From the NCBI GenBank assembly GCA_019693395.1, contig JAAMXP010004803.1:1-14610 (forward strand): a stretch of DNA of 14,610 bases. Direction: 5' to 3'. Both the position numbers and the translations under genes were made by a program. Below the pieces are notes generated by a model, which was given only the letters and a program-made list of their open reading frames with translations, made no database searches and was not told where the DNA came from. Position 1 is the first letter of the stretch; every line of letters begins with the position of its first letter. Positions 1 through 9,419 of the stretch are shown here, one piece after another. The DNA is from Ettlia oleoabundans. Taxonomy: Eukaryota; Chlorophyta; Chlorophyceae; Chlamydomonadales.

Positions 1-78
1 CCACCACCCCACTCCCCCACGACCACCACCTCGTGTAATGCACCCTCTTCTGCTATACTTACAAGCCACCATCTGCAG

Positions 79-2546
79 ATGACCCCCGCACCATCCTCGT
101 GTTCAACAGCTCCCTCAAGCTGCAAGCCCTGCCTGTGGCAATGTTCCCTGGCGGTCACGTGGCCTTTGTGCAGCGCTTGCCCCAGAAGTAAGAGCGTGCA
201 TGCATGCACCATGCATCCAGCTGCCTCATGTCCGGCTGGCTAACAGCAAGCAGGCAGGCTGCACATGAGCTTGACTGTTCTGGGTGCTTTCACGACAGTG
301 TAACTTGCTGGGCCGGGTGATGCGCCCGTGTGGGGCAGGAACAGATGTTCTTTTGCTTTTCTGTCGTGCTTGATGTTGGAATTCATCTGCTTGCTGTAGA
401 CTTATCGTGTCCGGTTGGGCTGCCGTTGCCTGCAGGTTGGGCATAGAACCCTATGCGATCCACCTGACGTGGCAGCGGTGGGGCAGGGCAGGCAAAGTCG
501 CACGGCTGCGCGAGTTTGGACTGTGGCACCTTGACCCCCCAGAGTACTACGCAGCCACATCTTTGAACACCAGCGGCAACACTACGGCAGCGGCAGCAGC
601 TGCTACCGCTGCCGCTGCTGCCGCACTTGATGATGATGGTGCTACTTATGACGCTGGGGGCCTGGGCAGTGGCCAACCGCGGTTCTTGACGTATCAGAAC
701 GATGTGCTTGCATTTGTCGAGCGCGTGGCGCAGCAGCGATACGAGGGCGGGCGCATGCCTCTGTTGTACAAGCACTGGTTGGGGGCGTCCTATCAGCTGG
801 CGGCATTCAGGTGCGGTGCCACAGGGGCTGGCGACGCATGGCGGCAGCTGCCCGCAGCTTGCAAACAGCTTTAAGGGGTGGGGGGTCTTGAAAGGCGGTG
901 CAACGGTGTTGCTGCTAGACCAAGCTTGCTGCTGTTCTGGAGCCCTCAGGGCGGCTCACTGCTGCTCGTCCGGCCCGCGTTTTGCAGGGACGCGCTGGCG
1001 GCTGCGCGCATGCTGGGGCGCACTGTGGTGCTGCCCACGCTGTGGTGCTGGTGTGACTATGACGAGGTGCCCAACAGCGGTATCCTAGAAACCTGCCTCA
1101 TCAAGTGAGTAAGCTTTGCCTCGTGCTTTTTCCGTGCATCCGTCTTTAAGACGTGTTGATGCAAGCGGAGCTCAAGCGGAAGCTCGGGGCTGTATTTTGA
1201 CAGAGATACCAACCCGACAACCAACATCTGCCCGGCTGCATCTCCTGTGTTGCCAGAAGATCAGCAGTCCATGCCACTTTGTGATCTCAAGTGCCTGCTG
1301 GTATACATTTCGCTGCCGCACTACTGCTGCAGTGCTGGCGACTATCAGTCTCCCTTCCAGTGCCCCCTCGACTTCCTCCTACCCATTGAGGTGCTGGATG
1401 AACTGAAGATAGATTACCGCCCCGCTGGTTTCCTGGACCTACCTCAGGTACAGCCCCATTCAATACAGCTGTTGGGTTCAGTGTTATCAAGGAGGCTCTA
1501 CATCTGTCTTTTGTCAGGACCACCTGCTGGCTTTGTCCAACACGCTTTTTGCCCGACCCCTGGCGGGGGAACCACTGATTTCACCTTGCACAAACTTATC
1601 GGAATCGTGGTTGTTCAGCATTTGCTCAGGCCCTGTGGGCAACACCCATGTGCAGGTACCCGACCCTATCCGCCACAGCCGGACGCTCATCAACATAGTG
1701 CCCGACGAGCCTGACGACCCCCCAGAATATCTGCACACGTCGGGACATTTTGTCACGGCCTGGACGGGCATGACTCAGCTGTCTCTGACTGACCTTGTGC
1801 TTCCTGTTGCCTCGTCATCGGTGGTGGAGCTCAGGTGGGTGCCAGACCTGCATGCCATGCTGTCAGGAGCAGGCCAGGGGTGGAGTGCTGCTCAGGATTT
1901 CCTGAGGGTAGCAAGATTCCATTGAACTTGCAGGCCAGGGCGATGCTTTCCTGACCGATTTCGCGAGAACTATAGTGCGTGCAATGCGGTGCACGCTGTG
2001 CTGCAGGGGCCAGGTGCCAGGCCTCATCCTGACTTTTGACAACCCTTCGGAAGCAGAGGCCTTTGACCGGATGTTTGAGCGCATCCAGGAAGAGGCCTTC
2101 TGGTGCTGCTTCACTTGGGGCGAGCACGACGAGGAGTACAGGAAGTTGCCATACGCTGTGCCGCAGCCTTACTCAATACCAGGTGATACGGGGGGGGCTC
2201 AGCCCTAGACCCTGCACCTCTGCACCTGCTCTGCCCCACCTTGCATAGCTGTCCTGCTGCCCCTTTGGGCTGATGGGCATAACAATATGTACATGCTGCA
2301 AACAACAACGCCCGGGAGTTACGCACTTTCAACATCAGTCGTGCATTGTCACCCAATGCAGATGAAAAGTGGAAGGAATGGGAGCCCCCCACCCTCGAGG
2401 TTCCAGACTGGTGTGACAAGGTCAGCACTGTCGACCGCAATAACGAGTTCACGAGTCTGCCGCAGCACCCATGTGCTTTCTTGCGCAATACTGAAGCAGC
2501 AAGACTCGCAGCTGGGGGCGGGCAAGCGGCGGCTCTACGGCGTTGA
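79..2546 (+). CDS. GT77/XEG113-like glycosyltransferase, 3' part
   Basis: The C-terminal part of a putative nucleotide-sugar glycosyltransferase of the plant/algal GT77 (XEG113/RRA arabinosyltransferase-like) group, which acts in the Golgi on cell-wall glycoproteins. Exons that join in phase: about 79-187, 436-810, 988-1104, 1333-1447, 1518-1834, 2007-2182, 2362-2546. Family-like blocks in order are PGGHVAFVQRLPQKLGIEPY, GKVARLREFGLWHLDPPEYY, RMLGRTVVLPTLWCWCDYDE, SPFQCPLDFLLPIEVLDE and FDRMFERIQEEAFWCCFTW. The catalytic DxD expected in GT77 enzymes would lie upstream and is not in the window. Exon 2 carries a Thr/Ala-rich low-complexity insert (582-635). The last exon stays open about 42 codons past the conserved-looking PDWCDK, so the C-terminus is uncertain, as are the first acceptor (78/79) and the acceptor at 1332. 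The family is assigned from remembered motifs. The gene is certainly coding; substrate and donor sugar are unknown. Confidence 0.78.
582..635 (+). repeat. GCN repeat encoding a poly-Ala tract
   Basis: A GCN-rich stretch in exon 2 of the glycosyltransferase encodes an Ala/Thr run followed by an acidic patch (LDDDGA). The segment 585-624 is also a near-perfect inverted repeat (GGCAGCGGCAGCAGC against GCTGCCGCTGCTGCC), so it could fold into a hairpin. It probably encodes a surface loop between conserved blocks of the protein. Confidence 0.75.
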
Positions 2547-2942
2547 AGACTCGCGGCTGATCAGTGTGGCAACACTGGTTCAGATGGCGGCAGGCATGTG
2601 GGGTTGCGCTTTGCGCTTGATTACTGGTCCATGCTTGCTCGACCAAGTTGCATAGATCTTAAGGAACGATTGCTGTAAACAAGTGACTCGCACAGTGAGT
2701 GCACCTGCCAATGTAACAGGCTACAAGAACCAGGTCGGGATGCGGCAGCCTTGCCGGTAGCTGGGAGGTGGGAATGCCCTGACTAGTTGTTTGAGCCCTG
2801 TGCTGCCCTCCGGCAGGCCAGGGTTCGCAACCTGACGGTCAAGCTGCACTCTATTATAACTTACGACCAAATTTGACAATCGCTCCGTAATGAACGGAGC
2901 AGGCCTGCTGGCAACCTTGCCTGAAGTACCGACGACTGCCTA
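2547..2942. other. Intergenic region between glycosyltransferase and F-box/LRR relic
   Basis: This stretch holds the 3' UTR of the upstream gene with two TGTAA motifs. A short ATG frame of 17 codons starts at 2890 and stops just before the downstream ATG at 2943. No RNA gene, repeat or mobile element was seen. Confidence 0.6.
2674..2678 (+). promoter_or_regulatory. TGTAA polyadenylation-type signal for the glycosyltransferase gene
   Basis: TGTAA is the usual chlorophyte poly(A) signal. This copy lies about 130 nt after the stop at 2546; a second copy is at 2712-2716. No other gene starts between them and 2943, so either could end the glycosyltransferase transcript. Assignment rests on the motif and position only. 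Confidence 0.5.
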
Positions 2943-4921
2943 ATGAATGCTCCCATCTCTGCTTTGAGAACTGCTGTCACCATGAGCAGCTCTACCAAGT
3001 GCGCAGGCAGACGACTGGGCTTCGATGAACTGCCAGACGACGTTGGCGTGCCTGGCTCTGCTGGACGCCAAGGACAGGCAAGAAAGTGTTGGACTGGCCG
3101 CAGCACTGGGCTGGCAGCTGGGCCCATGACGTTCAAGGGACAGGTCGAGTTTGGCCTGGTGCGGCTCGCAGACAGCACTGTGCAGAGCACGTGTAGTCAG
3201 TGCAGAGTTCTGAAGGGCGCCGGCCAGCTTCAACTGCACTTGCAAGCCAACTCGCCACCCGCCGAACACGCCGCCCCTTCCAACCTGTCGCAGGTTCACG
3301 GCTGCTGCCTTGGTGTGCATGCGCTGGCACTAGTTCACCGTCTTACCAGAGTTGCTGCAGCTTGAATTGGCCATCCGAATTGAAACAGCACAGCAAGAGC
3401 CGGCTGCAAGCACTGCGCCGCTGGCCGCGGTGCCACTCCAGCAGCCTTAGGGATGGCCCGGAAATCTTGCTCTCACCGCCATCGGGAGGCAAAGCAGAGC
3501 AGAAGGCGTTGCAGCTGGAAGTGGGTTGTATTTTGGCAGTCACCTGCAGCAGCGGCAGCCTGCGCCGCCTCTCTCTGCTGTGGCTGAGCCAATCGATGCT
3601 GAGGCTGGGCCCCGAGCTGGCCGCCTGTGGCAGCTGCCCTGGCTTGCGGCAGCTGAGGCTCGACGGGGGAGCCGGCATGCTGCATATCGCCTGCCCACTA
3701 GCACGGCTCAGTAGCCTGGAGGAGTTGGCGCTGACGGGAGATGCAACTGGGACGGCGGCATTGCCTCGCTGCCACCCAGCATCACGCGCTTGCAGCAAGA
3801 CAAGGTGTCTGATTCCACCAGAACCAAGCTGCCTCTGCAGGTACGCAGTTTGCGAGATGATAAGCACCCGTGCAGCAGCGCTGTGTCTGCCTTGCGGAAC
3901 AGTTTGCGTCCTTGGCAGTACCAGCATAGTGAGTTACAGCAAGACCACCATGTTCATTTCGGTCTGCACCCTTATTGCGCCTGCAGCTGGCCGCTCTTAC
4001 CGCCCTGGAGAGCCGATCCCTTAAGATGTACATTGGGAACTTTAAAATCCTGCCCTCTGGTTATGGTGTGATGGCAGCTCTAAGCAGCTTGCGCGATTTG
4101 CGCCTCAGCGGCCCACCGTCCTGGCCCACAGTGCTTCAGCAGCTAACTCAGCTGCAGTCTCTGGAGATTAGCACACTCGGGTGGTGGGATGCTGAATTTG
4201 GGGAAGACGCGGATAACCCGCAAGCCACCCTACAGGCGCTTACCGCGGTTACTGCCCTGTCCTTATAAGGCACCCTCCCAATGCTGCCCAATCCCAGCGC
4301 AGCGCTTGCCGGCAGCAGGAAGTTGCGATGGCTGTTTGATCGCAGCAGGCCAGCGTTCAAAACCACACCTTTCCAGCTGTGTTTGGCCCGGATGCTTGGC
4401 CTCACAGCCTACAGGCCGTTTACACTGATTGGGAGCAGCTGGGACCACTGGACGGCACCCCAACTCTGCGCTATCCCAAGGTTGCACCTTTCAGCCTGGC
4501 CCAAAAGAGCCGCCCTCGTTCCCCAGGCTGGAAAGCCTTCTGGGCATGCCCTGGCAGCCCCAGAACTGCAGCTGCTTGATATGGGTGCTGCAGTCCTGAG
4601 CCTGGCTTGCCAGGACGATTGGTCGCTGACGGATGACACTTTGTTTGCGGTTTGCACGCTTAATCTTCGTGGCGCATATACTGCAGCAATCCTTACAACG
4701 CCTGACATTTTCAAGAACCTGGAGTATGTTCGTTATTGTTGCAGGTACCAGGCGAACAGCGTAAGCTGGGGATGGAAGTGTTCCTGCCCGGCACACCAGT
4801 AACAACTGTATCCACAGAACTTGGAGCCCTCAAGCGGCTCCGCCCAAAGCTGCACATCTGCACCAACTTCACAAGCAGTTCGGAGCACTTTGTGGCAACT
4901 GCACGGGAGCTCTGTGACTGA
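2943..4921 (+). pseudogene. F-box/leucine-rich-repeat-like gene, probably decayed
   Basis: Resembles green-algal F-box/LRR proteins (substrate adaptors of SCF-type ubiquitin ligases). From the ATG at 2943, frame 0 gives LGFDELPDDV (3015-3044), which looks like an F-box start, but the continuation LACLALLDAKDRQ (from 3043) is in the next frame. From about 3206 to 3743 LRR-like text is readable (SLRRLSLLWLS, CPGLRQLRLDGG, LSSLEELALTGD). A one-base-type shift at about 3743-3765 leads to SLPPSITRLQ, then an intron at 3841-3986 joins in phase 0 to LAALTALESRSL, LSSLRDLRLSG and LTQLQSLEIS. An in-frame TAA at 4266 interrupts, the same frame resumes to about 4730, and a final shift at about 4728-4744 leads to the last segment (4745-4921, ending in TGA). 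The neighbouring genes read cleanly, which argues for decay rather than poor sequence. Unrecognised introns or assembly errors are the alternatives. Boundaries are approximate. Confidence 0.5.
3841..3986 (+). other. Intron in the F-box/LRR-like gene
   Basis: CTGCAG|GTACGC donor and CTGCAG|CTGGCC acceptor. Both sides are phase 0 and the join makes a continuous LRR-like sequence (KLPLQ then LAALTALESRS). This is the best-supported intron in the degraded gene and shows that the locus derives from a spliced gene rather than a processed copy. Confidence 0.6.
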
Positions 4922-5147
4922 CAAGGAGGCAGCGCTGTTGCAAGGCGTGAAGCCCCAAGGTTGAGCCAGCCTGACAGACTGCACACAACATTCTAACCAG
5001 CATCACAATATTAGAATCCCAATTGTATTGCCATGGCAAGCAAGCCTATGAACACTGCAGGACCTGCGGGGGGGCCTCAACAAGAGCAACATATAGCGTT
5101 TCCTTTTTCCAGTGAAGGGAATACAGCCTGCCGCCGCCGCAACAGCC
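4922..5147. other. Convergent intergenic region
   Basis: This separates the end of the F-box/LRR relic from the end of the helicase. No TGTAA is present on either strand here. The nearest minus-strand TGTAA is at 4693-4697, inside the relic, which would imply a helicase 3' UTR of about 450 nt overlapping it. No RNA gene or repeat was seen. Confidence 0.5.
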
Positions 5148-8100
5148 TCAGTAGAGATTGAACAGATCTTCCAGTCCTCTGCGAGCAGCCTCCACATCAC
5201 TTTCCGCACCCTCCGCCTCTGCTGGCAGCTCTGGGGGAGGCGGCGCTACCAGGCTCATAATTATGCCCAGCTCAGCAGCCACGCCCTGCAGCTGCTCCAC
5301 CTCATCCTCAGTCACTAGTGTTGTCACCACGCCTGCAGCTTTCATTGGAGTGCACCATGCAAAGGGTGGCAGTGACGGCATACCGTTGTTCAACTCAGAA
5401 CTTAAGTGCTTGGCTTGGCTATAGAACTAGGGCATGGCACCGGGTAGAACAATGTGGGACCATGTGTTGAAGCTGCTCGCAGAGCCACAATTGCACCCTT
5501 ATTTCTCCAGGAAGCAGAATTGCATTGCTGCACTTGTCCTGCAGCTTACCTTGCACGGCTGAGCCGATGCGCCCCGAGCGCCCCGCGCGGTGCAGGTAGT
5601 CTGTGGGGCTGAGAGGAAGCTCTATGTTGTACACGTGGCTGCAGCAGTACCGCAGTACCATGTGGTGGTTGAACGAGGGATCACAGCTGGATAGGTTCAA
5701 ACGCATGGTCACTGAAGCGACCTATGGCAGCATTTGGCAGAGTTGCGGCCTGTGTAGCGATTGCAGGTGCCGAACGCTAGAAGCAGACCACCGATGGAGC
5801 ATTGCACTAGATTGGCAGCATGCCCTGTGCGGATGCCACCGCCACACCTGACGGCGGGTAAGTCCAGGCCGCGTGCCGCCGCGGGTGTGGCCAGCAGCAG
5901 TGTGGTCTTGTTGTCCCGGAAGCTATGTAGTGCCTTGATCGGCTCTGTACCCTCAGGCAGCAGCACTGCGGCAGGCAGGGGAACAACAAAGCAGCGTGGG
6001 GGGCCGCAACGATTGCTGATGGCCTGTTGAACCAGCTGCACACTGATTGCTCCTTTTTGCACGGAGTTACCTTCCTTTCTGTGAGCCCGGCAGCGCCCGT
6101 GCAGGCATGTAGTGCAGTATACCATCCGTTAGACAGCCAGCCACGTCGTTCATTTAGCCAGCCTATTGCATGGCTACCCCACCTGAGATTTTGTGGTCCC
6201 CCCACAGCACAGTACGCAGCGGGTCGGACAGCTGTCGTGCCTGTGCCTCGCTGCCCGCAAAGACCATCACCCGAGCCGGCGCATCGTCCTCATTCTGCCT
6301 GCAACTAAGAGGGGCCAGGCGGTGAGGAAGCAGCAATTCAGCTGAGTTTGTTTGGAAAACAAGACGCTTAACACTTGTGTGATCTTAAAAGTTTTGCCAT
6401 CACAGGAATATGACGAACCAAGTGGGCCACAACACAACCACATGGATTCACCTGCCACGCCCAGCACAACCTCAGCCATCCAGCCAGCAGGGCTTAAGCG
6501 CCATGAGCTACCTTGGCACAATTACAACAAAGCAAGGAGGCCCCCAGAGGCTGCTGCGCTCTCACTCACCCCCGCAAGTCGGCGCGTATCTGGCGGCACA
6601 TGGCAGCCAATTTTTCCGCCTCGCTGCCCACCACGATGGCACGGTGCTGCAGGCCACTAGGGATGCGCATGCCGGCACCCACACGCACGGTAACAGGGTC
6701 GCTCAACCAGCCCTGCGTTGGGAATAGAGGCATGTGTGGGGGAGGCGTGGGCAGAAGCAGTAAACGGAAGCAGTGTGTTGCCTGAACGTTGAGATGAAGG
6801 CACTCGGGCATGATGAAGGCCAGCTGCTTCCTGTAGCAAGCGCAGCAACGCTGGTTGACATGTTTGAATCTTTCCGTTCGAGTGATGCTGCCCGGTGTAG
6901 GCAAACATGGGCAGCAGGTGCATGGTAGGCAAATTGCCCGAGCAGTGGGTCGCCCCCTGAACCACCCACTCACCCACCCACCTGCTCCACTGCACGCTCT
7001 ATGAGCGACTCATCCTGAGTGGCCCCCACCAGAATCACCACCGGCTTGATTCTCAGCGGCTGCTCCGCCTCTGCTGCTGCCTCCCACTCCCCCATCTGCT
7101 GCCCGCCATCCCCCACCTCCTGCCACTGCTGCTGCTGCTGCTCGCTGCCGCTCCACTGCTGCTCCCACTGCTCCTGCTGCTCGTACTGGGCAGGCAGGGG
7201 GTGCTGGCAGGCAGCCGACATGATCAGCTCCATCTCACGTGGATGGCTCTGCACATCAGGCACCACCAGCAATAAGCCAGGGCATGGCAGGACAGGCAGC
7301 AGCCAACGGTGGCAGCAGTACGTAAAAAGCAGTAGGGAACGGCGAGAATGCATCACAAGGTGTTGGCCGCACAGTTGCAGATGCAAGGCAGCAGGATGAG
7401 TATGCTCGATTCTGATCCCCGCCGCACTCATTCTGCGGTGTGGTGTAATAGCCCCATGCGTGGCCAACACGGTGCTGTTCTAACACACATCGTGCACACC
7501 ACGTTCTGCCACGCTGTGCCGCAGTGAGCAAACATTGGCATGCTGTTCAATGCTATGCTGTGCCATGCTGTGCTGACCTGGAAGCAGGCATCCACCTCGT
7601 CCACCGCCACCACCTGCGCATGCTGCACCGCTTCGACCGCCTCTGGGGGAGACAGCGCACCCGCTATGAGCTCAGGGGTGCCTGCGAGGAACTTGGTGGG
7701 GAGGGGCAGATGATGGGCAGGCAGCGCAGGCAGGGCAAGCGGAGCGGTAGATCAAGTGATTGAACACGGCTGTCCCGAGGATTTTGCGAGAGTTCCAGCG
7801 TCCATTCCTAATCAACTGTAAGCCAACCAACTGCTGTCCACGCCCTTGAAACTAGTTGTGCCACCAACAACAGGAGCTGTTCACGGCACGGACCCGTCGC
7901 AGGCTGGCACTTACAGCAGGACACTCCACCCCTCACTACCAACTGAGCGGCGAGCGGTGTGCCACTCACCGACCAGCACGTGCGCGCCCTTGAGATAGTA
8001 ATCCTTCTTGGCAGCCACCACTTCGCTGTCCAGCAGCAGCCCCTTGACCTGCATGGATGAAGATGCCAGCAGACATGATGTACTGACGGTACATGAATCA

Positions 8101-9419
8101 TGTACTGGGGTGCAGGGATCCTGCAAGAACTGCACCTTCAGCCGGGGGCTGCAGAAAGAGCGCAGGAGGCCATACCAGCACTCAGTCGGCCTCAAGGGAC
8201 CCACCTTCAACCCGCGTGGCCCATGATAGTCGAACATGTTGCCTCCCTGTCCTGGCACGCCCTGGTTGACGCTGCCGCCAAAGAAGCGGTAGATCAGCAT
8301 CACCAGCTGCACACCCAACTCCCGTGTGGGCACTACCACCAGTGCCGCAGGGCCCTGCAGCAGAGGATCAAGTACAGGCAGGCCTCAAGTGTTCTGTTGG
8401 TTGCGGCTGCAACCAGGTGCATCTCAGCTTCCACCTTACAAGCTGCCTACAAGGCGCATCCGCCAGCTTTTGATCCAAGCACACACCGCATAAAGCCGTC
8501 AATCTGCAGTTTGAGCTTTTGCAGCTTGCAACGCAGCAGCAAATTGAGAAGCATTCCGGTCTGCAATTTCTGAAGCTCCTTGCGCGCTTGCTTGCCTTGA
8601 AGTCGTCTGGGTAAGTGTCTGGTGGGTAGCTAAGCCGTGACAGCAGCGGCAGAAGGAAGGACAGCGTCTTGCCCGACCCTGTCTCGCTCTGTATGATGCA
8701 GTCTTCGCCATCTAGGATGACGGGGGCGGCCCGCTTCTGCACCTCTGCGGGGTGTGGCAGGCAAGGTATGGCGGGGCAGCATGGAGAGGCGAGAAGGCAG
8801 GCAGGAACATAAAAAATTACAGCAGGAAGGCGAGAGTCGAACGGAAGGTTTTATGAAGAGAGGAAAAAAGGAGAGGAACGACATGGCACAGGCAGAAGGA
8901 ATTCGCGGTGGGGGTGTTCTGGAAGCGGTGTGCAGGTAGTAGCCTGGGCAGCCCGGCTTTGCCTGTGGGGAAGGTGAAGCCCAGGTTCTCAGCCCGTGCC
9001 GCCAGCCAGTCCAGGACGCCCAACCCCCGCCAGTCCGCCGCCAGCCTGCTGCTGTCAGCCCCTGTCAGATGCCGCAGCAGGTCGCGTAGTCTTGCGGCTC
9101 GCTCCCAATCTTCTGCCGCAATGGCGGTATTGAGCGCCGTCTGCACCTGGTTCAGATCCGCCAGCTCTGCCAGGCGCTCCACACTATTGCTGCTGCTGCT
9201 GACGTTGGCAGAGGGTTGGCTGCTGGAATTGTCATTTGGCTCGGGCTGTGCTGGAGGCTCCGCTGCTGCACTCACCGGCCGCTGCCGCCGCCGCTGCTGC
9301 CGAGCTGACTTTCGGTGCTGTCGGCTGCGAACGCCAACGGACAAGACAAATACGCTACGGTATTGTGACCTCACTCCCAACGCTGCCTCGCTGCGGGGCT
9401 GCAGCGCTGCGAGGGCCAT
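5148..9419 (-). CDS. DEAD-box-type RNA helicase, RH58-like, with N-terminal UVR-like motif
   Basis: Putative plastid ATP-dependent RNA helicase of about 618 residues. Exons in transcript order are 9419-8963, 8744-8596, 8354-8205, 8048-7970, 7681-7578, 7248-6982, 6712-6570, 6298-6183, 5965-5848, 5638-5550, 5332-5148; all joins keep phase. Residues 1-50 are Ala/Ser/Arg-rich and transit-peptide-like. Residues 90-117 (NTAIAAEDWERAARLRDLL) look like a UVR motif. Helicase motifs: Q region GFTFPTEVQ (147-155), I ETGSGKT (173-179), Ia PTRELG (211-216), Ib TPEL (280-283), II DEVD (306-309, not DEAD), III GAT (388-390, not SAT), V ATPAAARGLD (514-523), VI HRAGRSGR (544-551). A Gln/Trp/Glu-rich insert (about 334-358) lies between II and III. 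Introns 1 and 2 fit only with GC donors. DEVD and the C-terminal VVTTLVTEDEVEQL block recall Arabidopsis RH58 (remembered, not searched). The gene is divergent from VPS41, and no TGTAA is seen within the 226 bp after the stop. Confidence 0.92.
7118..7188 (-). repeat. CAG-rich tract encoding a Gln-rich insert in the helicase
   Basis: On the coding (minus) strand, CAG/GAG/TGG codons in exon 6 encode a run such as YEQQEQWEQQW and EQQQQQWQE between helicase motifs II and III. The tract lengthens the linker between the DEVD strand and the GAT strand and is probably a disordered loop. Confidence 0.8.
8355..8595 (-). other. GC-AG intron 2 of the helicase gene
   Basis: The donor is TTCAAG|GCAAGC and the acceptor CTGCTGCAG|GGCCCT. 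The join is phase 0 on both sides and gives YPDDFK-GPAALVVVPTRELG, matching the expected spacing between motifs I and Ia. The exon 2 frame stays open through most of the intron, but the possible GT donor in TGCGGTGTGTG ends in the wrong phase for exon 3. Confidence 0.75.
8745..8962 (-). other. GC-AG intron 1 of the helicase gene
   Basis: The coding strand reads CCCACAG|GCAAAG at the donor and CCCGCAG|AGGTGC at the acceptor. Joining at GC restores GFTFPT-EVQKRAAPVIL, the expected helicase Q-motif region, in phase (exon 1 ends with one base, exon 2 supplies two). The first GT downstream is inside CCATGTCGTT and would not restore it. The intron is strongly pyrimidine-rich on the sense strand and contains a TGTAA. 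Confidence 0.8.
8817..8821 (-). promoter_or_regulatory. Intronic TGTAA with downstream U-rich stretch
   Basis: On the sense (minus) strand, intron 1 contains CTGTAATTTTTTATG. TGTAA is the chlorophyte poly(A) signal and its last three bases are the stop codon of the frame read through from exon 1. It may permit premature polyadenylation, but no data support use. Confidence 0.3.

Noticed and set aside
3343..3927. 194-codon minus-strand open frame
   Set aside because: It is antisense to the LRR-like text, which has the better family signal; no domain was recognised.
4728..4744. 17-nt GT-AG interval that would join the last two LRR segments
   Set aside because: It is too short to be a spliceosomal intron, so a frameshift is the better reading.
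7500..7577. Repeated TGCTGTGC/ATGCTGTG units, checked as a possible structured RNA
   Set aside because: These are imperfect short repeats within helicase intron 5 with no stable fold or known RNA signature visible.
8480..8595. Amphipathic-looking frames (KQARKELQKLQTG-type and Ala-rich) in helicase intron 2
   Set aside because: More than one frame looks helical because of CAA/GCA/AAG composition. None joins in phase with both flanking exons, while the GC-AG join does.
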